Source: Geodermatophilaceae bacterium URHA0031 (lineage in GTDB: Bacteria > Actinomycetota > Actinomycetes > Mycobacteriales > Geodermatophilaceae). Taken from it: a DNA stretch of 64,000 nucleotides. This document shows positions 56,461-64,000 of the stretch, in pieces. How positions within the stretch are numbered: the stretch's first letter is position 1; each line of letters begins with the position of its first letter. The stretch is taken from contig JHVP01000003.1 in NCBI GenBank assembly GCA_000620205.1, forward strand, positions 434,001-498,000, read 5' to 3'. The notes beneath the pieces were generated by a model. It did no database searches and was not told where the DNA came from. It worked only from the letters and a program-made list of their open reading frames with translations. A program made the position numbers and the translations under genes.

Positions 56461-56820
56461 GTGCACCGCGGCATCGAAGGCTTCGACATGCCCCTGCCGG
56501 ACGACGTCCGGCAGGCCGCCGACGCGCTGCGGATGCTCGCCGACCCCACCCGGCTGAACATCCTCTGGGCGCTGATGCAGGGTGAGACCTCGGTCGCCTG
56601 CCTCGCCGACCTGGCCGGCACCAGTCCGACCGCGGTCAGCCAGCACCTGTCCAAGCTGCGGCTCGCCGGGTTGGTCACCAACCGCCGCGAGGGGACCTTC
56701 GTCTTCTACGCCCTGGCCGACCACCACATCGGCGAACTGGTCACCCAGGCCCTGTCCCACGCCGGCCACCGCACCGGTCGGGAGCTGCAGCACGACCATC
56801 GCGCCACCGAGCACGCCTGA
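56461..56820 (+). CDS. ArsR/SmtB-family metal sensor (NmtR-like)
   Basis: A 119-residue winged-helix repressor: RMLADPTRLNILWALMQGE, TSPTAVSQHLSKLRLAGLVT and the wing NRREGTFVFYAL. At the C-terminus ADHHIGELVTQALSHAGH carries D-x-H-x10-H-x2-H, the alpha-5 metal site of SmtB/NmtR/CzrA, followed by extra His residues (QHDH). It should bind Ni, Co or Zn at the dimer interface and release the operator, switching on the adjacent P1B-4 pump. I take GTG 56461 because TATCGT lies six nt upstream; the ATG at 56488 is an alternative. Confidence 0.88.
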   Translation: MHRGIEGFDMPLPDDVRQAADALRMLADPTRLNILWALMQGETSVACLADLAGTSPTAVSQHLSKLRLAGLVTNRREGTFVFYALADHHIGELVTQALSHAGHRTGRELQHDHRATEHA

Positions 56821-56908
56821 CCTGTCCACCGGCGCCGACCGGCACGGCGACGGTCCGGCCCCCGGTCCAGCGGCCGCGCGGGACGGCACGCCGTGCCAGG
56901 GTGACGGC

Positions 56909-58300
56909 GTGGCTCGCGTGCTGAAGGTGTCCGGCCCGCTCGACTTCGCTGCGGTGCGGGAGGAGGCGGGGGTCCCCGAGGAGTTCCCGGCCGACGTGCT
57001 GACCGAGGCCGACCGGGTGGCCGCCGACCCGGCGCTGCCCGAGCACGACGCGACCGACCTGCCGCTGGTGACCATCGACCCGCCCGGCGCCCGCGACCTG
57101 GACCAGGCCGTGCACCTGACCCGGACCGCGGGCGGCTACCGGGTGTCCTACGCGATCGCCGACGTGGGCGCGTTCGTCCGGCTCGGCGGTGCGATCGACG
57201 CCGAGGCCCGCCGCCGCGGTCAGACCGTCTACTGCCCCGACGGGCGGACGCCGCTGCACCCGCCGCAGCTGTCCGAGGGCGCGGCGAGCCTGCTGCCCGG
57301 CCAGCTCCGCCCGGCAGCGCTGTGGACCATCGACCTGGACGCCGACGGCGAGGTCGCCGCCGTCGACCTGCACCGGGCCCGGGTCCGCAGCCGTGCGCAG
57401 CTGGACTACGAGTCGGTGGGCCGGCAGGTGCCCCCGGAGCTGGAGCTGCTGCCCGAGATCGGCCGGCTGCTGCAGGCCCGCGGCCGGGACCGCGGCGCGA
57501 TCGAGCTGGGCACGCCGTCCCAGGAGGTGGAACCCGGACCGGACGGCGGCTGGACGATCGCCTTCCGCGGCCAGTCCGACGTCGAGGGCTGGAACGCGCA
57601 GATCTCGCTGCTCACCGGGCGGTGCGCGGCCCGGTTGATGCTGGACGGCGGGGTCGGGGTGCTGCGCACGCTGCCGCCCGCCGACCCGGCGGCGATCACC
57701 GCGCTCCGCCGGCTGGCCCCCGGGTTCGGCGTCGACTGGCCGGAGGGCGCCGGCCCCGGTGACGTCATCGCCGGCCTGGACCCCACCCACCCCCGGCACG
57801 CCGCCTTCCTGGACGCCGCCGCCTCGCTGCTGCGCGGCGCTGCCTACACCGCCTTCGACGGGACGCCGCCCGCCCAGCCCGGCCACGGCGGCGTCGGGGG
57901 GCCGTACGCGCACGTGACCGCTCCGCTGCGCCGGCTGGTCGACCGCTTCGGCACGGAGGTCTGCCTGGCCCTGGCCGCCGGTGAGCAGCCCGCCGCCGAT
58001 CTGCGCGCCGCGCTGCCGGAGCTGCCCGGGCTGATGGCCGCCTCCGACCGGCGCACGCACGAGGTCGAGCGCTGCGTCATCGACCTGGTCGAGGCCACCG
58101 TGCTCGCCGACCGGGTCGGTGAGGTCTTCGACGCCGTGGTGCTCGACGCGGAGCAGAAGCGGTCCACCGTCGTGCTCACCGACCTGGCCGTGGAGGCCCG
58201 GTGCGAGGGCCGGCTGACCCCGGGCGAGCGGGTCCGGGTCCGGCTCACCACGGCGGACCCGGCCACCCGCACCGTGCGGTTCGCGCCCGCCGCCGGCTGA
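56909..58300 (+). CDS. RNB-domain ribonuclease (RNase II/R family)
   Basis: The 463-residue enzyme holds an RNB exonuclease domain with TIDPPGARDLDQAVHL, whose Asp residues bind Mg, and LSEGAASLLPGQLRPA, RSRAQLDYESV and GGVGGPYAHVTAPLRRLVDR. It lacks the N-terminal cold-shock and C-terminal S1 domains of RNase R, apart from a short OB-like tail (DAVVLDAEQKRSTVVLTDLA). Members degrade RNA 3' to 5'. Standing alone, it is the minimal actinobacterial type. GTG 56909 is preceded by CAGGGT six nt upstream, so a leaderless start is possible. Confidence 0.88.
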   Translation: MARVLKVSGPLDFAAVREEAGVPEEFPADVLTEADRVAADPALPEHDATDLPLVTIDPPGARDLDQAVHLTRTAGGYRVSYAIADVGAFVRLGGAIDAEARRRGQTVYCPDGRTPLHPPQLSEGAASLLPGQLRPAALWTIDLDADGEVAAVDLHRARVRSRAQLDYESVGRQVPPELELLPEIGRLLQARGRDRGAIELGTPSQEVEPGPDGGWTIAFRGQSDVEGWNAQISLLTGRCAARLMLDGGVGVLRTLPPADPAAITALRRLAPGFGVDWPEGAGPGDVIAGLDPTHPRHAAFLDAAASLLRGAAYTAFDGTPPAQPGHGGVGGPYAHVTAPLRRLVDRFGTEVCLALAAGEQPAADLRAALPELPGLMAASDRRTHEVERCVIDLVEATVLADRVGEVFDAVVLDAEQKRSTVVLTDLAVEARCEGRLTPGERVRVRLTTADPATRTVRFAPAAG

Positions 58301-58309
58301 CCGGGGTCG

Positions 58310-58759
58310 TCAGGACACCGCGGCCCGCATCAGCGCGGCGACCCTCGCCTCCACCTCGGGTGTCCAGCGGGTCAGGGCGAAGGACACCGGCCACATGTCG
58401 CCGTCGTCGAGGTGGGCCGGGTCCTGGAACTCCATGGTCGTGTAGCGCTGGCCGAACTTCCCGGCGTTCTTCACCGCGACGACGACCTTGCCGTCGACGT
58501 TCGTGTAGGCCGGCATGCCGTACCAGGTCTTGGGCAGGAGGTCCGGCGCCGCGGCGGTGACGGTCACGTGGACCCGCTCGGCGAGGGCGCGGTCCTCCGG
58601 TGTCATCTTCGCGATCGCGTCGAGGAGCGCCTGCAGCCCGTCGGCCTTCTTGGCCCCGCCCCTCCCCTCGGCCCGCAGCTCCTCGGCCCGGGCCTTCATC
58701 GCGGCGCGCTCCTCGGCGCTGAAGCCGCCCTTGTCGGTCTCGATGGTCTCCGCGGTCAT
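58310..58759 (-). CDS. DUF1801/YdhG-like protein with charged N-terminus
   Basis: The last 100 residues match the DUF1801 (YdhG-like) fold: LALAERVHVTVTAAAPDLLP, KTWYGMPAYTNVDGKVVVAV and FGQRYTTMEFQDPAHLDDGD, then MWPVSFALTRWTPEVEARVA. The first 45 residues (KGGFSAEERAAMKARAEELR, GGAKKADG) are charged and helical. Function unknown. ATG at 58759 follows GGGAGAGGG. It converges with the RNase gene with 9 bp between stops. Confidence 0.8.
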   Translation of the reverse strand: MTAETIETDKGGFSAEERAAMKARAEELRAEGRGGAKKADGLQALLDAIAKMTPEDRALAERVHVTVTAAAPDLLPKTWYGMPAYTNVDGKVVVAVKNAGKFGQRYTTMEFQDPAHLDDGDMWPVSFALTRWTPEVEARVAALMRAAVS

Positions 58760-58915
58760 CTCGGCACCCTCTCCCTGTCGCGGCCCCCGACGTGTCGCGG
58801 GGCCGATCGAGACCCACGCTAGGACCGGGGACCGGGCCCGGGCTTCTCGATTCCTGACGGATCGGTCCCCCCGTCCGGCACCGCGCCGACGGCGTGCACC
58901 AGCGAGGATGAGGGC

Positions 58916-59392
58916 GTGGCCATCGACTTCTCCGCGTCCTACCCCGCCCCGCCGGACGCCGTCCTCGCCCTGCTCACCGACGAGGGCTTCCTCCGCGACC
59001 GGGCTGCGGCCCTCGGCGGGCAGGCCGAGGAGGTGACGGTGGCAGGGCAGGTCAGCACCGTCCGGCTCGCCGCCCCCACCGCGGGCATCCCGACGGTCTT
59101 CGCCCGGTTCGTCGGCTCCTCCGTCGACGTGGTCGAGCGCACCACCTGGACGCCGGAGGGCACCGGGCACCGCGGCGTCCTGGACGTCGGCGCCGAGGTC
59201 TTCGGCCGGACGGTCCGGGTCACCGGCGAGCGGCTGCTGACCCCGGACGGGGACGGCACCCGGTCGACCGTCACCGGGACGGCGAAGGTGAACGCACCGC
59301 TGATCGGGCGGCAGGCCGAGGGCGCGGTCAGCGAGCTCGTCGCGGTGGTGCTGCGCCGGGAGGACGAGCTGCTCCGGCGCCGGCTGGGCTGA
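58916..59392 (+). CDS. DUF2505 family protein
   Basis: The 158 residues match DUF2505: AIDFSASYPAPPDAVLALLT, then GQVSTVRLAAPTAGIPTVFA, DVVERTTWTPEGTGHRGVLD and a C-terminal VNAPLIGRQAEGAVSELVAV helix; this is an SRPBCC/START-like ligand fold found in actinobacteria. Ligand unknown. The GTG at 58916 has no ribosome site but GAGGAT six nt upstream, a leaderless -10. Confidence 0.85.
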   Translation: MAIDFSASYPAPPDAVLALLTDEGFLRDRAAALGGQAEEVTVAGQVSTVRLAAPTAGIPTVFARFVGSSVDVVERTTWTPEGTGHRGVLDVGAEVFGRTVRVTGERLLTPDGDGTRSTVTGTAKVNAPLIGRQAEGAVSELVAVVLRREDELLRRRLG

Positions 59393-59421
59393 CTGTCGGC
59401 ACCGGCTGCGACGATTCCCGC

Positions 59422-59802
59422 ATGGTCGCCTTCTTCGTCCCCCGGGCCAGCGACGACGAGCAGGCGGAACGGCTCTACGACGCCCTCGCCGAGTTCGCCG
59501 GCTGCGAGCCGGCCGCCCCGGCCGACCGGGTGCAGGCCATCGACTTCACCCACGACGGGGCGCAGTGGCGGGCGGAGGTCGGCGAGGAGCTGCGCGGACG
59601 GCGGACGACCCGGCAGCTCCGTCGCGGCGAGCTGCTCGAGCACACCGTGGAGCTGACCTCCAGCTCCCGGGTGCTGGCCGTCTACCCGGGTCGCCCGTTC
59701 ACCGTGGTCACCGACGCCCAGCCGATCACCGGGGCCACGTCGGAGTGGGCCAACCCGTTCACCGCCGAGCCGGACGCGGTCACGCCCTTCGACCGGCGGT
59801 GA
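59422..59802 (+). CDS. Conserved hypothetical protein (126 aa)
   Basis: A small cytoplasmic protein: MVAFFVPRASDDEQAERLYD, RVQAIDFTHDGAQWRAEVGE and VLAVYPGRPFTVVTDAQPI. The fold looks alpha/beta with no known catalytic motif; close relatives occur as hypothetical proteins of actinobacteria. GACGAT six nt before ATG 59422 suggests a leaderless transcript; no ribosome site. It follows DUF2505 by 29 bp on the same strand. Confidence 0.7.
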   Translation: MVAFFVPRASDDEQAERLYDALAEFAGCEPAAPADRVQAIDFTHDGAQWRAEVGEELRGRRTTRQLRRGELLEHTVELTSSSRVLAVYPGRPFTVVTDAQPITGATSEWANPFTAEPDAVTPFDRR

Positions 59803-59921
59803 CCCCGTCGGCAGGCTCGTCCCACGGGCCCCACCCGCCCCATGCGAGGCCACGACTCGTGAGGGTCCGGCTACGCAGCGGCTGGAACGCGGGAGTACCG
59901 GATCTGGAGCGTCCCACCCCG

Positions 59922-59950
59922 TTGACGCGGTGGAACGACACGCCTGTGAT
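59922..59950 (+). promoter_or_regulatory. Leaderless promoter of the GAF-domain gene
   Basis: TTGACG (59922-59927), a 17-nt spacer and TGTGAT (59945-59950) are followed after six nt by ATG 59957. The -35 is nearly consensus and there is no Shine-Dalgarno. Confidence 0.65.
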
Positions 59951-59956
59951 CAACAC

Positions 59957-60475
59957 ATGACCGAGCTCCTGGTCGATGACGTCGCCCCCTTCGAGGACTG
60001 GCCGTCCGCCGCCCGTGCCTCGCTGGCGTTCCTCCACCGCACCGTCGGGCTCGACGTCTGGGTCGTCACCGAGGTCCGCGAGCCGCTGCAGGTCGTGCTG
60101 CACGCGCACCCCGAGGAGGTCCTGCCCCCGGGGAGCTCGATCTCCTGGGACCGGAGCTTCTGCCACTCCATGGTCAGCGGACAGGGGCCACGGGTCGCCA
60201 CCGTCGCCGCCGCGACCCCGGCCTACCGCGACCTGGAGACCGGCCTGCCGCACCGGGTCGCCGCCTACATCGGCGTCCCGCTGGTCACCCGCCAGGGCAC
60301 CCTCTTCGGCACGTTGTGCGGGCTCTCCGTCCGCGCCCAGCCGCGCACCCTGGTCCGCTTCCTGCCGGTGGTGGAGATGACCGCCCGGTTGCTGAGCACC
60401 ATGTTCCCCGCCGACGCGTCGGCTCACCGGACCGCCAGCAGCCCCCCGTCGGGGATCCGCGAGCGCGCGACGTAG
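59957..60475 (+). CDS. GAF-domain protein (172 aa)
   Basis: A single GAF domain: ARASLAFLHRTVGLDVWVVT, SISWDRSFCHSMVSGQGPRV, HRVAAYIGVPLVTRQGTLFG and TLCGLSVRAQPRTLVRFLPV. No output domain follows, so it may sense a small molecule for a partner, or be part of a split signalling pair. It has its own leaderless promoter. Its last 52 bp overlap the 3' end of the K+ channel gene on the other strand, an unusually long convergent overlap. Confidence 0.8.
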   Translation: MTELLVDDVAPFEDWPSAARASLAFLHRTVGLDVWVVTEVREPLQVVLHAHPEEVLPPGSSISWDRSFCHSMVSGQGPRVATVAAATPAYRDLETGLPHRVAAYIGVPLVTRQGTLFGTLCGLSVRAQPRTLVRFLPVVEMTARLLSTMFPADASAHRTASSPPSGIRERAT

Positions 60476-61455
60476 TACAGCGTCGTCCCCGCCGGGAGGA
60501 GGGTGTCCCAGGCCGGGCTGAGCAGCAGGCCCTCGGCGGTCCGGACGGCGAGCACGGTGGCACCGTAGGTCCGCCCGAGGTGCTGCTGGCAGTCCCCGAA
60601 CGCGCCGAACCCGTGCCCGGCGGGCAGCTGCACCGAGTAGGTGTTGCCGCCGCCCCCGCTGCTCATCAGGTCGCTGTATACCTCGGTGATGCCCGGGTCG
60701 AGCGCCTCCTCGGTGATCAGCGAGGGCATGTGCCACTGCACGCAGGCGATCCCCGGGTTGACGTAGCGCAGGTTGTCCCGCCGGCCCAGGTCCCGCAGCG
60801 CCGCCACGGTGTGCACGCCCGGGTTGGCGTGCTCCACCGCGACGGCGATCGCCAGCGTCTCGTTGTCGTCCCGCCCGTCGACGACGACCGTCCGGGCCCG
60901 GCCGACGCACGCCCGGTCCATGACGTCGGCGTGGGCGAGGTCGCCGCGCACGAAGGAGACGACCGGGTCCTCGGGCACCGGGTTCTCCGGGACGTCGTCC
61001 CAGGCGCACAGCGCGATCGGCGTCGCGTTCTCCGCGTGCAGCTCGGCGAGCATCCGCTCGGTCCGCCCGGGCACGTACCCCAGGACGACGACGTGGTCGG
61101 TCAGCTGCAGTGCACTCATCCCCCTCCGGCGCCGGCCGCGGGCCGACTGCAGGTAGTCGGCGAGCCGGGTGAACAGCAGTGTCAGCGTGACGATCCCGCC
61201 GACGATGACGTAGGTGCCGACGAGGTGGCCAGCGGCCGACACCGGGAAGAAGTCCCCGTAGCCCACCGTCGCGGCGGTGACCACGAAGTACCACCAGTAG
61301 TTGGCCGGCTCGGCGATCGGGCTGCCGGCCGGCTCCACCAGTGCCATCGCCAGCCAGCTGGTGAGGAACACGAGCACGATGACCAGCAGCGGCAACCGCC
61401 ACCCGTGCAGCCGGCTGCCCACCAGGCGGGTGAGCCGGGAGAGGATGAAGAGCAC
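60424..61455 (-). CDS. K+ channel with TrkA-N/RCK-type domain
   Basis: The 343-residue protein has two membrane helices flanking a selectivity filter TVGYGD (residues 63-68; FVVTAATVGYGDFFPVSAAG), the simple 2-TM K+ channel pore. A cytoplasmic TrkA-N-like Rossmann domain follows, HVVVLGYVPGRTERMLAELH then VSFVRGDLAHADVMDRACVG and ALRDLGRRDNLRYVNPGI, with GYVPG where a GxGxxG would bind nucleotide, so ligand binding may differ. The GTG at 61455 follows AGGAGG at five nt, the best start. It is divergent from the Ser/Thr kinase. Confidence 0.88.
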   Translation of the reverse strand: MLFILSRLTRLVGSRLHGWRLPLLVIVLVFLTSWLAMALVEPAGSPIAEPANYWWYFVVTAATVGYGDFFPVSAAGHLVGTYVIVGGIVTLTLLFTRLADYLQSARGRRRRGMSALQLTDHVVVLGYVPGRTERMLAELHAENATPIALCAWDDVPENPVPEDPVVSFVRGDLAHADVMDRACVGRARTVVVDGRDDNETLAIAVAVEHANPGVHTVAALRDLGRRDNLRYVNPGIACVQWHMPSLITEEALDPGITEVYSDLMSSGGGGNTYSVQLPAGHGFGAFGDCQQHLGRTYGATVLAVRTAEGLLLSPAWDTLLPAGTTLYYVARSRIPDGGLLAVR

Positions 61456-61573
61456 GGGCCTCCTGCCGGGACGGACGCCGGGGAACCTACCGCCCGCCAG
61501 CGGGGACCGGGCATGCTGGAGCCGCCGCGGGCCTGGTGCTTGCGCGCGTCCGGGCCAGGGAAGGACCACTGCC

Positions 61574-62746
61574 GTGATCGATCCAGAGGCAGGCGCCCGT
61601 GTGGTCGGCGGCCGGTACGAGATTGCCGGCGAGCTCGGCCGTGGTGGCATGGGGGTCGTCTGGCTGGCCAACGACCGCGTGCTGCAGCGCGAGGTCGCGC
61701 TGAAGGAGATCAGCTACCCGGTGTACCTCGACGACGCCGAGCGTGCGGTCCTCCGTGAGCGGACGCTCCGCGAGGCCCGCACCGCCGCCCGGCTGGAGGA
61801 CCCGCACGTCGTCGCGATCCACGACGTCGTGGAGGAGGACGGGCGGCCCTGGCTGGTGATGGAGCACGTCCGGTCGCGTAGCCTGCAGCGCATCCTGGAG
61901 GAGGACGGTCCGCTCTCCCCCGCCGAGGTCGCCCGGATCGGCCTCGACGTCCTGTCGGCCATCGAGGTGGCGCACGCCGCCGGCGTCCTGCACCGCGACG
62001 TCAAGCCGGGCAACGTGCTGGTGGACGACGACGGCCACGCCTGCCTCACCGACTTCGGCATCGCCACCACCACCGAGGACTCCTCGCTCACCACCGAGGG
62101 CGCGGTGCTCGGCTCCCCCGCCTACATGGCACCCGAGCGCGCCAACGGCCAGCCGCCCACCCCCGCCGTCGACCTGTGGTCGCTGGGCGCGACGCTGTAC
62201 GCGGCCGTCGAGGGCCGGAGCCCCTTCGACCGGGACACCCCGATGGCCACCCTGCTGGCCGTGGTCGGCGAGCAACCCGCACCGATGGTCGCCGCCGGCC
62301 CGCTGGAGCCGGTGCTGCGCGGGCTGCTGACCAAGGACCCGGCCGCCCGCGCGTCGGCGGCCCAGGCCCGCGAGCAGCTGGCCGCGGTCGCCGCCGGGCC
62401 GCAGCCCAGCAGGCCCGCTCGCGCCCGCCCGCGGCTGGGCCTGCGCAGCCCCGCCGGTGGGGACGTCGTGCGCTTCGACCTCGCCGACCTGCTCTCCCTG
62501 GCGTCGTCGTCCAAGGCCGCGCTGGGCACCGCCGTGCGGGACGCCCGCGACCAGGTGAAGGAGGCGAGCGAGCGCCGGAACGAGCCCCCGCTGCCCCGGC
62601 GGGAGCGGCGGGCCGCGGCCAAGCAGCGCCGGTTCCGCTTCAAGCGCCGCTGGGTGGTCGTCCCGATCGTGGTGCTGGTGCTGGTCGTCGTCCTGGTGCT
62701 GGCGACCCTGGCCCTGCTGGTGACCGGTGTGATCACCCTGTCCTGA
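61574..62746 (+). CDS. Membrane-anchored Ser/Thr protein kinase
   Basis: A 390-residue PknB-like kinase: glycine loop LGRGGMGVV, Lys44 (VALKE), HRDVKPGN from 140, DFG at 160-162 and APE at 186-188. After the kinase domain comes a 100-residue Ala/Arg-rich juxtamembrane part and one C-terminal helix (WVVVPIVVLVLVVVLVLATL) with almost no extracellular tail, so it lacks the PASTA sensor. It should phosphorylate cytoplasmic proteins near the membrane. GTG 61574 has AAGGA about nine nt upstream. Divergent from the K+ channel with 118 bp between starts. Confidence 0.93.
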   Translation: MIDPEAGARVVGGRYEIAGELGRGGMGVVWLANDRVLQREVALKEISYPVYLDDAERAVLRERTLREARTAARLEDPHVVAIHDVVEEDGRPWLVMEHVRSRSLQRILEEDGPLSPAEVARIGLDVLSAIEVAHAAGVLHRDVKPGNVLVDDDGHACLTDFGIATTTEDSSLTTEGAVLGSPAYMAPERANGQPPTPAVDLWSLGATLYAAVEGRSPFDRDTPMATLLAVVGEQPAPMVAAGPLEPVLRGLLTKDPAARASAAQAREQLAAVAAGPQPSRPARARPRLGLRSPAGGDVVRFDLADLLSLASSSKAALGTAVRDARDQVKEASERRNEPPLPRRERRAAAKQRRFRFKRRWVVVPIVVLVLVVVLVLATLALLVTGVITLS

Positions 62747-62772
62747 CCCGGCGGGTGGGGCAGGGTGAGGTC

Positions 62773-62895
62773 ATGACGACACCCCCGCAGGACGAGCCGC
62801 AGCCCCGCGACATCGCACTCGAGCAGGCCACCCCCGAGCAGGTCGAGGAACTCGAGGCGGCGAGCGAGCCACCGGGTGCCGCGATCACGGACTGA
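62773..62895 (+). CDS. Small acidic protein (40 aa)
   Basis: A short frame from ATG 62773 with GTGAGG close upstream: MTTPPQDEPQPRDIALEQAT, PEQVEELEAASEPPGAAITD. The composition is acidic and Pro-rich and may be disordered. It lies 26 bp after the kinase stop, so it could be a kinase-associated small protein or substrate. No family recognised. It ends 6 bp before the NRPS stop on the other strand. Confidence 0.45.
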   Translation: MTTPPQDEPQPRDIALEQATPEQVEELEAASEPPGAAITD

Positions 62896-62901
62896 GCCGA
62901 C

Positions 62902-64000
62902 TCAGCTCCGCGGCGCCTCCACCACGAGGGGGGCACGATCGCTCCTCGAGGCGTCCAGGGCCGCGAGTTCCGAAGCGATGACCCGCGCGGCCTCGGCCAC
63001 GTTGGGCTCGTGCAGCATGCCCACGTGGTCGCCCGGGACGTCGTGCGTCGACCACTCGCCGGTGAGGTGTCCCGCCCACCGCCGGCGGGCCGAGGCGTCG
63101 GGATCGTCGCGCGCGACGAGGACGAGCGTCCGGCCGTTCCAGGGCGCCGTGCGGTAGCGCCGCTGCAACGCCATGCCCTGCCGGTGGAAGCGCAGGTAGT
63201 GGCCCAGACCCGGGTCGGGGAGCACACCGGTGGTGGCCAACGCGGCCAGCTGCTTGACGCGGCGCAGCGGACCACCGGTGAGGACCGGGGGCGATGCTCC
63301 CCGCTCGGGCGGGAAGGTGTCCAGGAGCACCAGCAGCTCGGTCTCCTCGCCGGCGGCCAGCAGCTGGCGGGCCATCTCCAGCGCGACGACCGCACCCAGG
63401 GAGTGGCCGGCCAGCCGGTACGGCCCGGTCGGCTGCACGGTGCGCAACGTCCGCACGTGCCGGCGGGCCATCGCCCGGACCGACCAGTCGGGCAGGCCAC
63501 GGTTCTCCAGCCCGTGCGCCTGCATGGCCCAGACCGGCTGGTCGGGCCCCAGCCGCCGAGCGAGGGCCCGGAACCCCAGCGCGACGCCGCCGGCCCCCGC
63601 GATGCAGAACAGCGGGGTGCGCGAGCCACCCCTGGACAGGCACACCAGGGTCGGGTGGGCAGGTGCCCGGCGACGCCGGACCGCGGCGGCGAAGGCGCCG
63701 ACCGTCGGGAACTCCACCAGCAGGTTGGTCGACAGCTCCTTGCCCGACACCCCCAGCTCCTCGCTGAGCGCGGCCAGCAACGCCTCGGCGGCCAGCGAGT
63801 CACCGCCGAGCTCGAAGAAGTCGTCGTCCAGCCCGACCGCCTCGAGCTCCAGGACTCTGGCGAACAGGGCCGCCACGACGCGCTCCCAGTCCGTGCGGGG
63901 CGGGGTGAGGCCGGCGACCACCCCCGGGGCGGGCGGGAGCGCCGAGCGGTCCAGCTTGCCCCGCTCGGTCCGTGGGAGCTGGGGCAGGAACACGATCTCC
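62902..64000 (-). CDS. NRPS-type protein, C-terminal part: A-domain tail, carrier protein, thioesterase (cut by window end)
   Basis: The 366 residues in the window read in order: the last bases of an adenylation domain (IVFLPQLPRTERGKLDRSAL), a carrier domain with LGGDSLAAEALLAAL (phosphopantetheine Ser), then a type I thioesterase with LFCIAGAGGVALGF, GHSLGAVVALEMA (catalytic Ser), LLDTFPPE and the final HVGMLHEPNV with its His. This is the normal end of a non-ribosomal peptide synthetase or amino-acid-activating enzyme; the thioesterase releases the product. The N-terminal domains lie to the right of the window, so the product cannot be named. Confidence 0.9.
   Translation of the reverse strand, partial: EIVFLPQLPRTERGKLDRSALPPAPGVVAGLTPPRTDWERVVAALFARVLELEAVGLDDDFFELGGDSLAAEALLAALSEELGVSGKELSTNLLVEFPTVGAFAAAVRRRRAPAHPTLVCLSRGGSRTPLFCIAGAGGVALGFRALARRLGPDQPVWAMQAHGLENRGLPDWSVRAMARRHVRTLRTVQPTGPYRLAGHSLGAVVALEMARQLLAAGEETELLVLLDTFPPERGASPPVLTGGPLRRVKQLAALATTGVLPDPGLGHYLRFHRQGMALQRRYRTAPWNGRTLVLVARDDPDASARRRWAGHLTGEWSTHDVPGDHVGMLHEPNVAEAARVIASELAALDASRSDRAPLVVEAPRS

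Noticed and set aside
1-64000. CRISPR array or restriction/defence cluster
   Set aside because: I searched by eye for regularly spaced repeats of 25-40 bp and for cas, restriction or known defence motifs and found none.

Overview
The window is a very GC-rich stretch of an actinomycete chromosome, with GTG starts, stop-start overlaps of the GTGA type and start codons placed directly behind a -10 box. Gene content (DUF3052, DUF3145, PucR-type FasR, DUF222/HNH relic, mycothiol-type DinB protein, GAF-ANTAR protein) and the order NIF3 / zinc-ribbon / RNase H-CobC ... AhpE / DUF3052 / aceE / regulator / fabD / ACP / KAS / accD6 match the Mycobacterium tuberculosis Rv2228c-Rv2247 neighbourhood. The repeats and protein flavour suggest Geodermatophilaceae (Blastococcus, Geodermatophilus, Modestobacter). 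That family assignment is inference; no 16S gene is present.

1-9.5 kb: 3' part of an SLC13-type permease, nadA, an RNase H/phosphatase fusion, a coiled-coil zinc-ribbon protein, a sodium:solute symporter with its DUF3311 partner and a NIF3-like protein, all but the first on the minus strand; then a small membrane protein and a deleted DUF222/HNH gene. 9.6-24 kb: a fused TMD-NBD-TMD-NBD exporter, an FUSC membrane protein, a GNAT/FemAB-like protein, a class A PBP, a slipin relic, a rhodanese, a secreted lytic transglycosylase preceded by a c-di-AMP riboswitch, an SDR, a VOC protein, tRNA-Val, AhpE and DUF3052. 24.4-37.9 kb: aceE, an M20 amidohydrolase, small enzymes, then fasR-fabD-fabH-acpP-fabF-accD6, the core of type II fatty acid synthesis from malonyl-CoA supply to condensation, closed by a 22-bp-stem terminator; DUF3145 lies opposite.

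38.2-47.7 kb: a 9.45-kb integrative element inserted in a CAT tRNA gene. The tRNA 3' end is repeated exactly (46 bp) at 38212-38257 and 47619-47664. The element carries a tyrosine recombinase next to attL, an overlapping set of small genes ending in a primase-polymerase/ATPase, a palindrome cluster that could be its origin, more small genes, a GAF-ANTAR regulator and small DNA-binding-like proteins. It has no visible FtsK/Tra, capsid or terminase gene, so it looks like a minimal replicating integrative element or satellite.

48-64 kb: secreted zincin, ParA plus CYTH/CHAD pair, DedA, a decayed secreted-protein gene with an in-frame TGA, MFS transporter, P1B-4 metal ATPase divergent from its ArsR/NmtR-type sensor, RNB-domain RNase, several small conserved proteins, a GAF protein convergent and overlapping with a K+ channel, a membrane-anchored Ser/Thr kinase, and the 3' end of an NRPS-type gene (A-domain tail, carrier protein, thioesterase) cut by the window edge.

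Recurring themes are leaderless promoters (TANNNT about 6 nt before the start codon), stable GC-rich hairpin terminators, and at least two families of short dispersed repeats at gene 3' ends.
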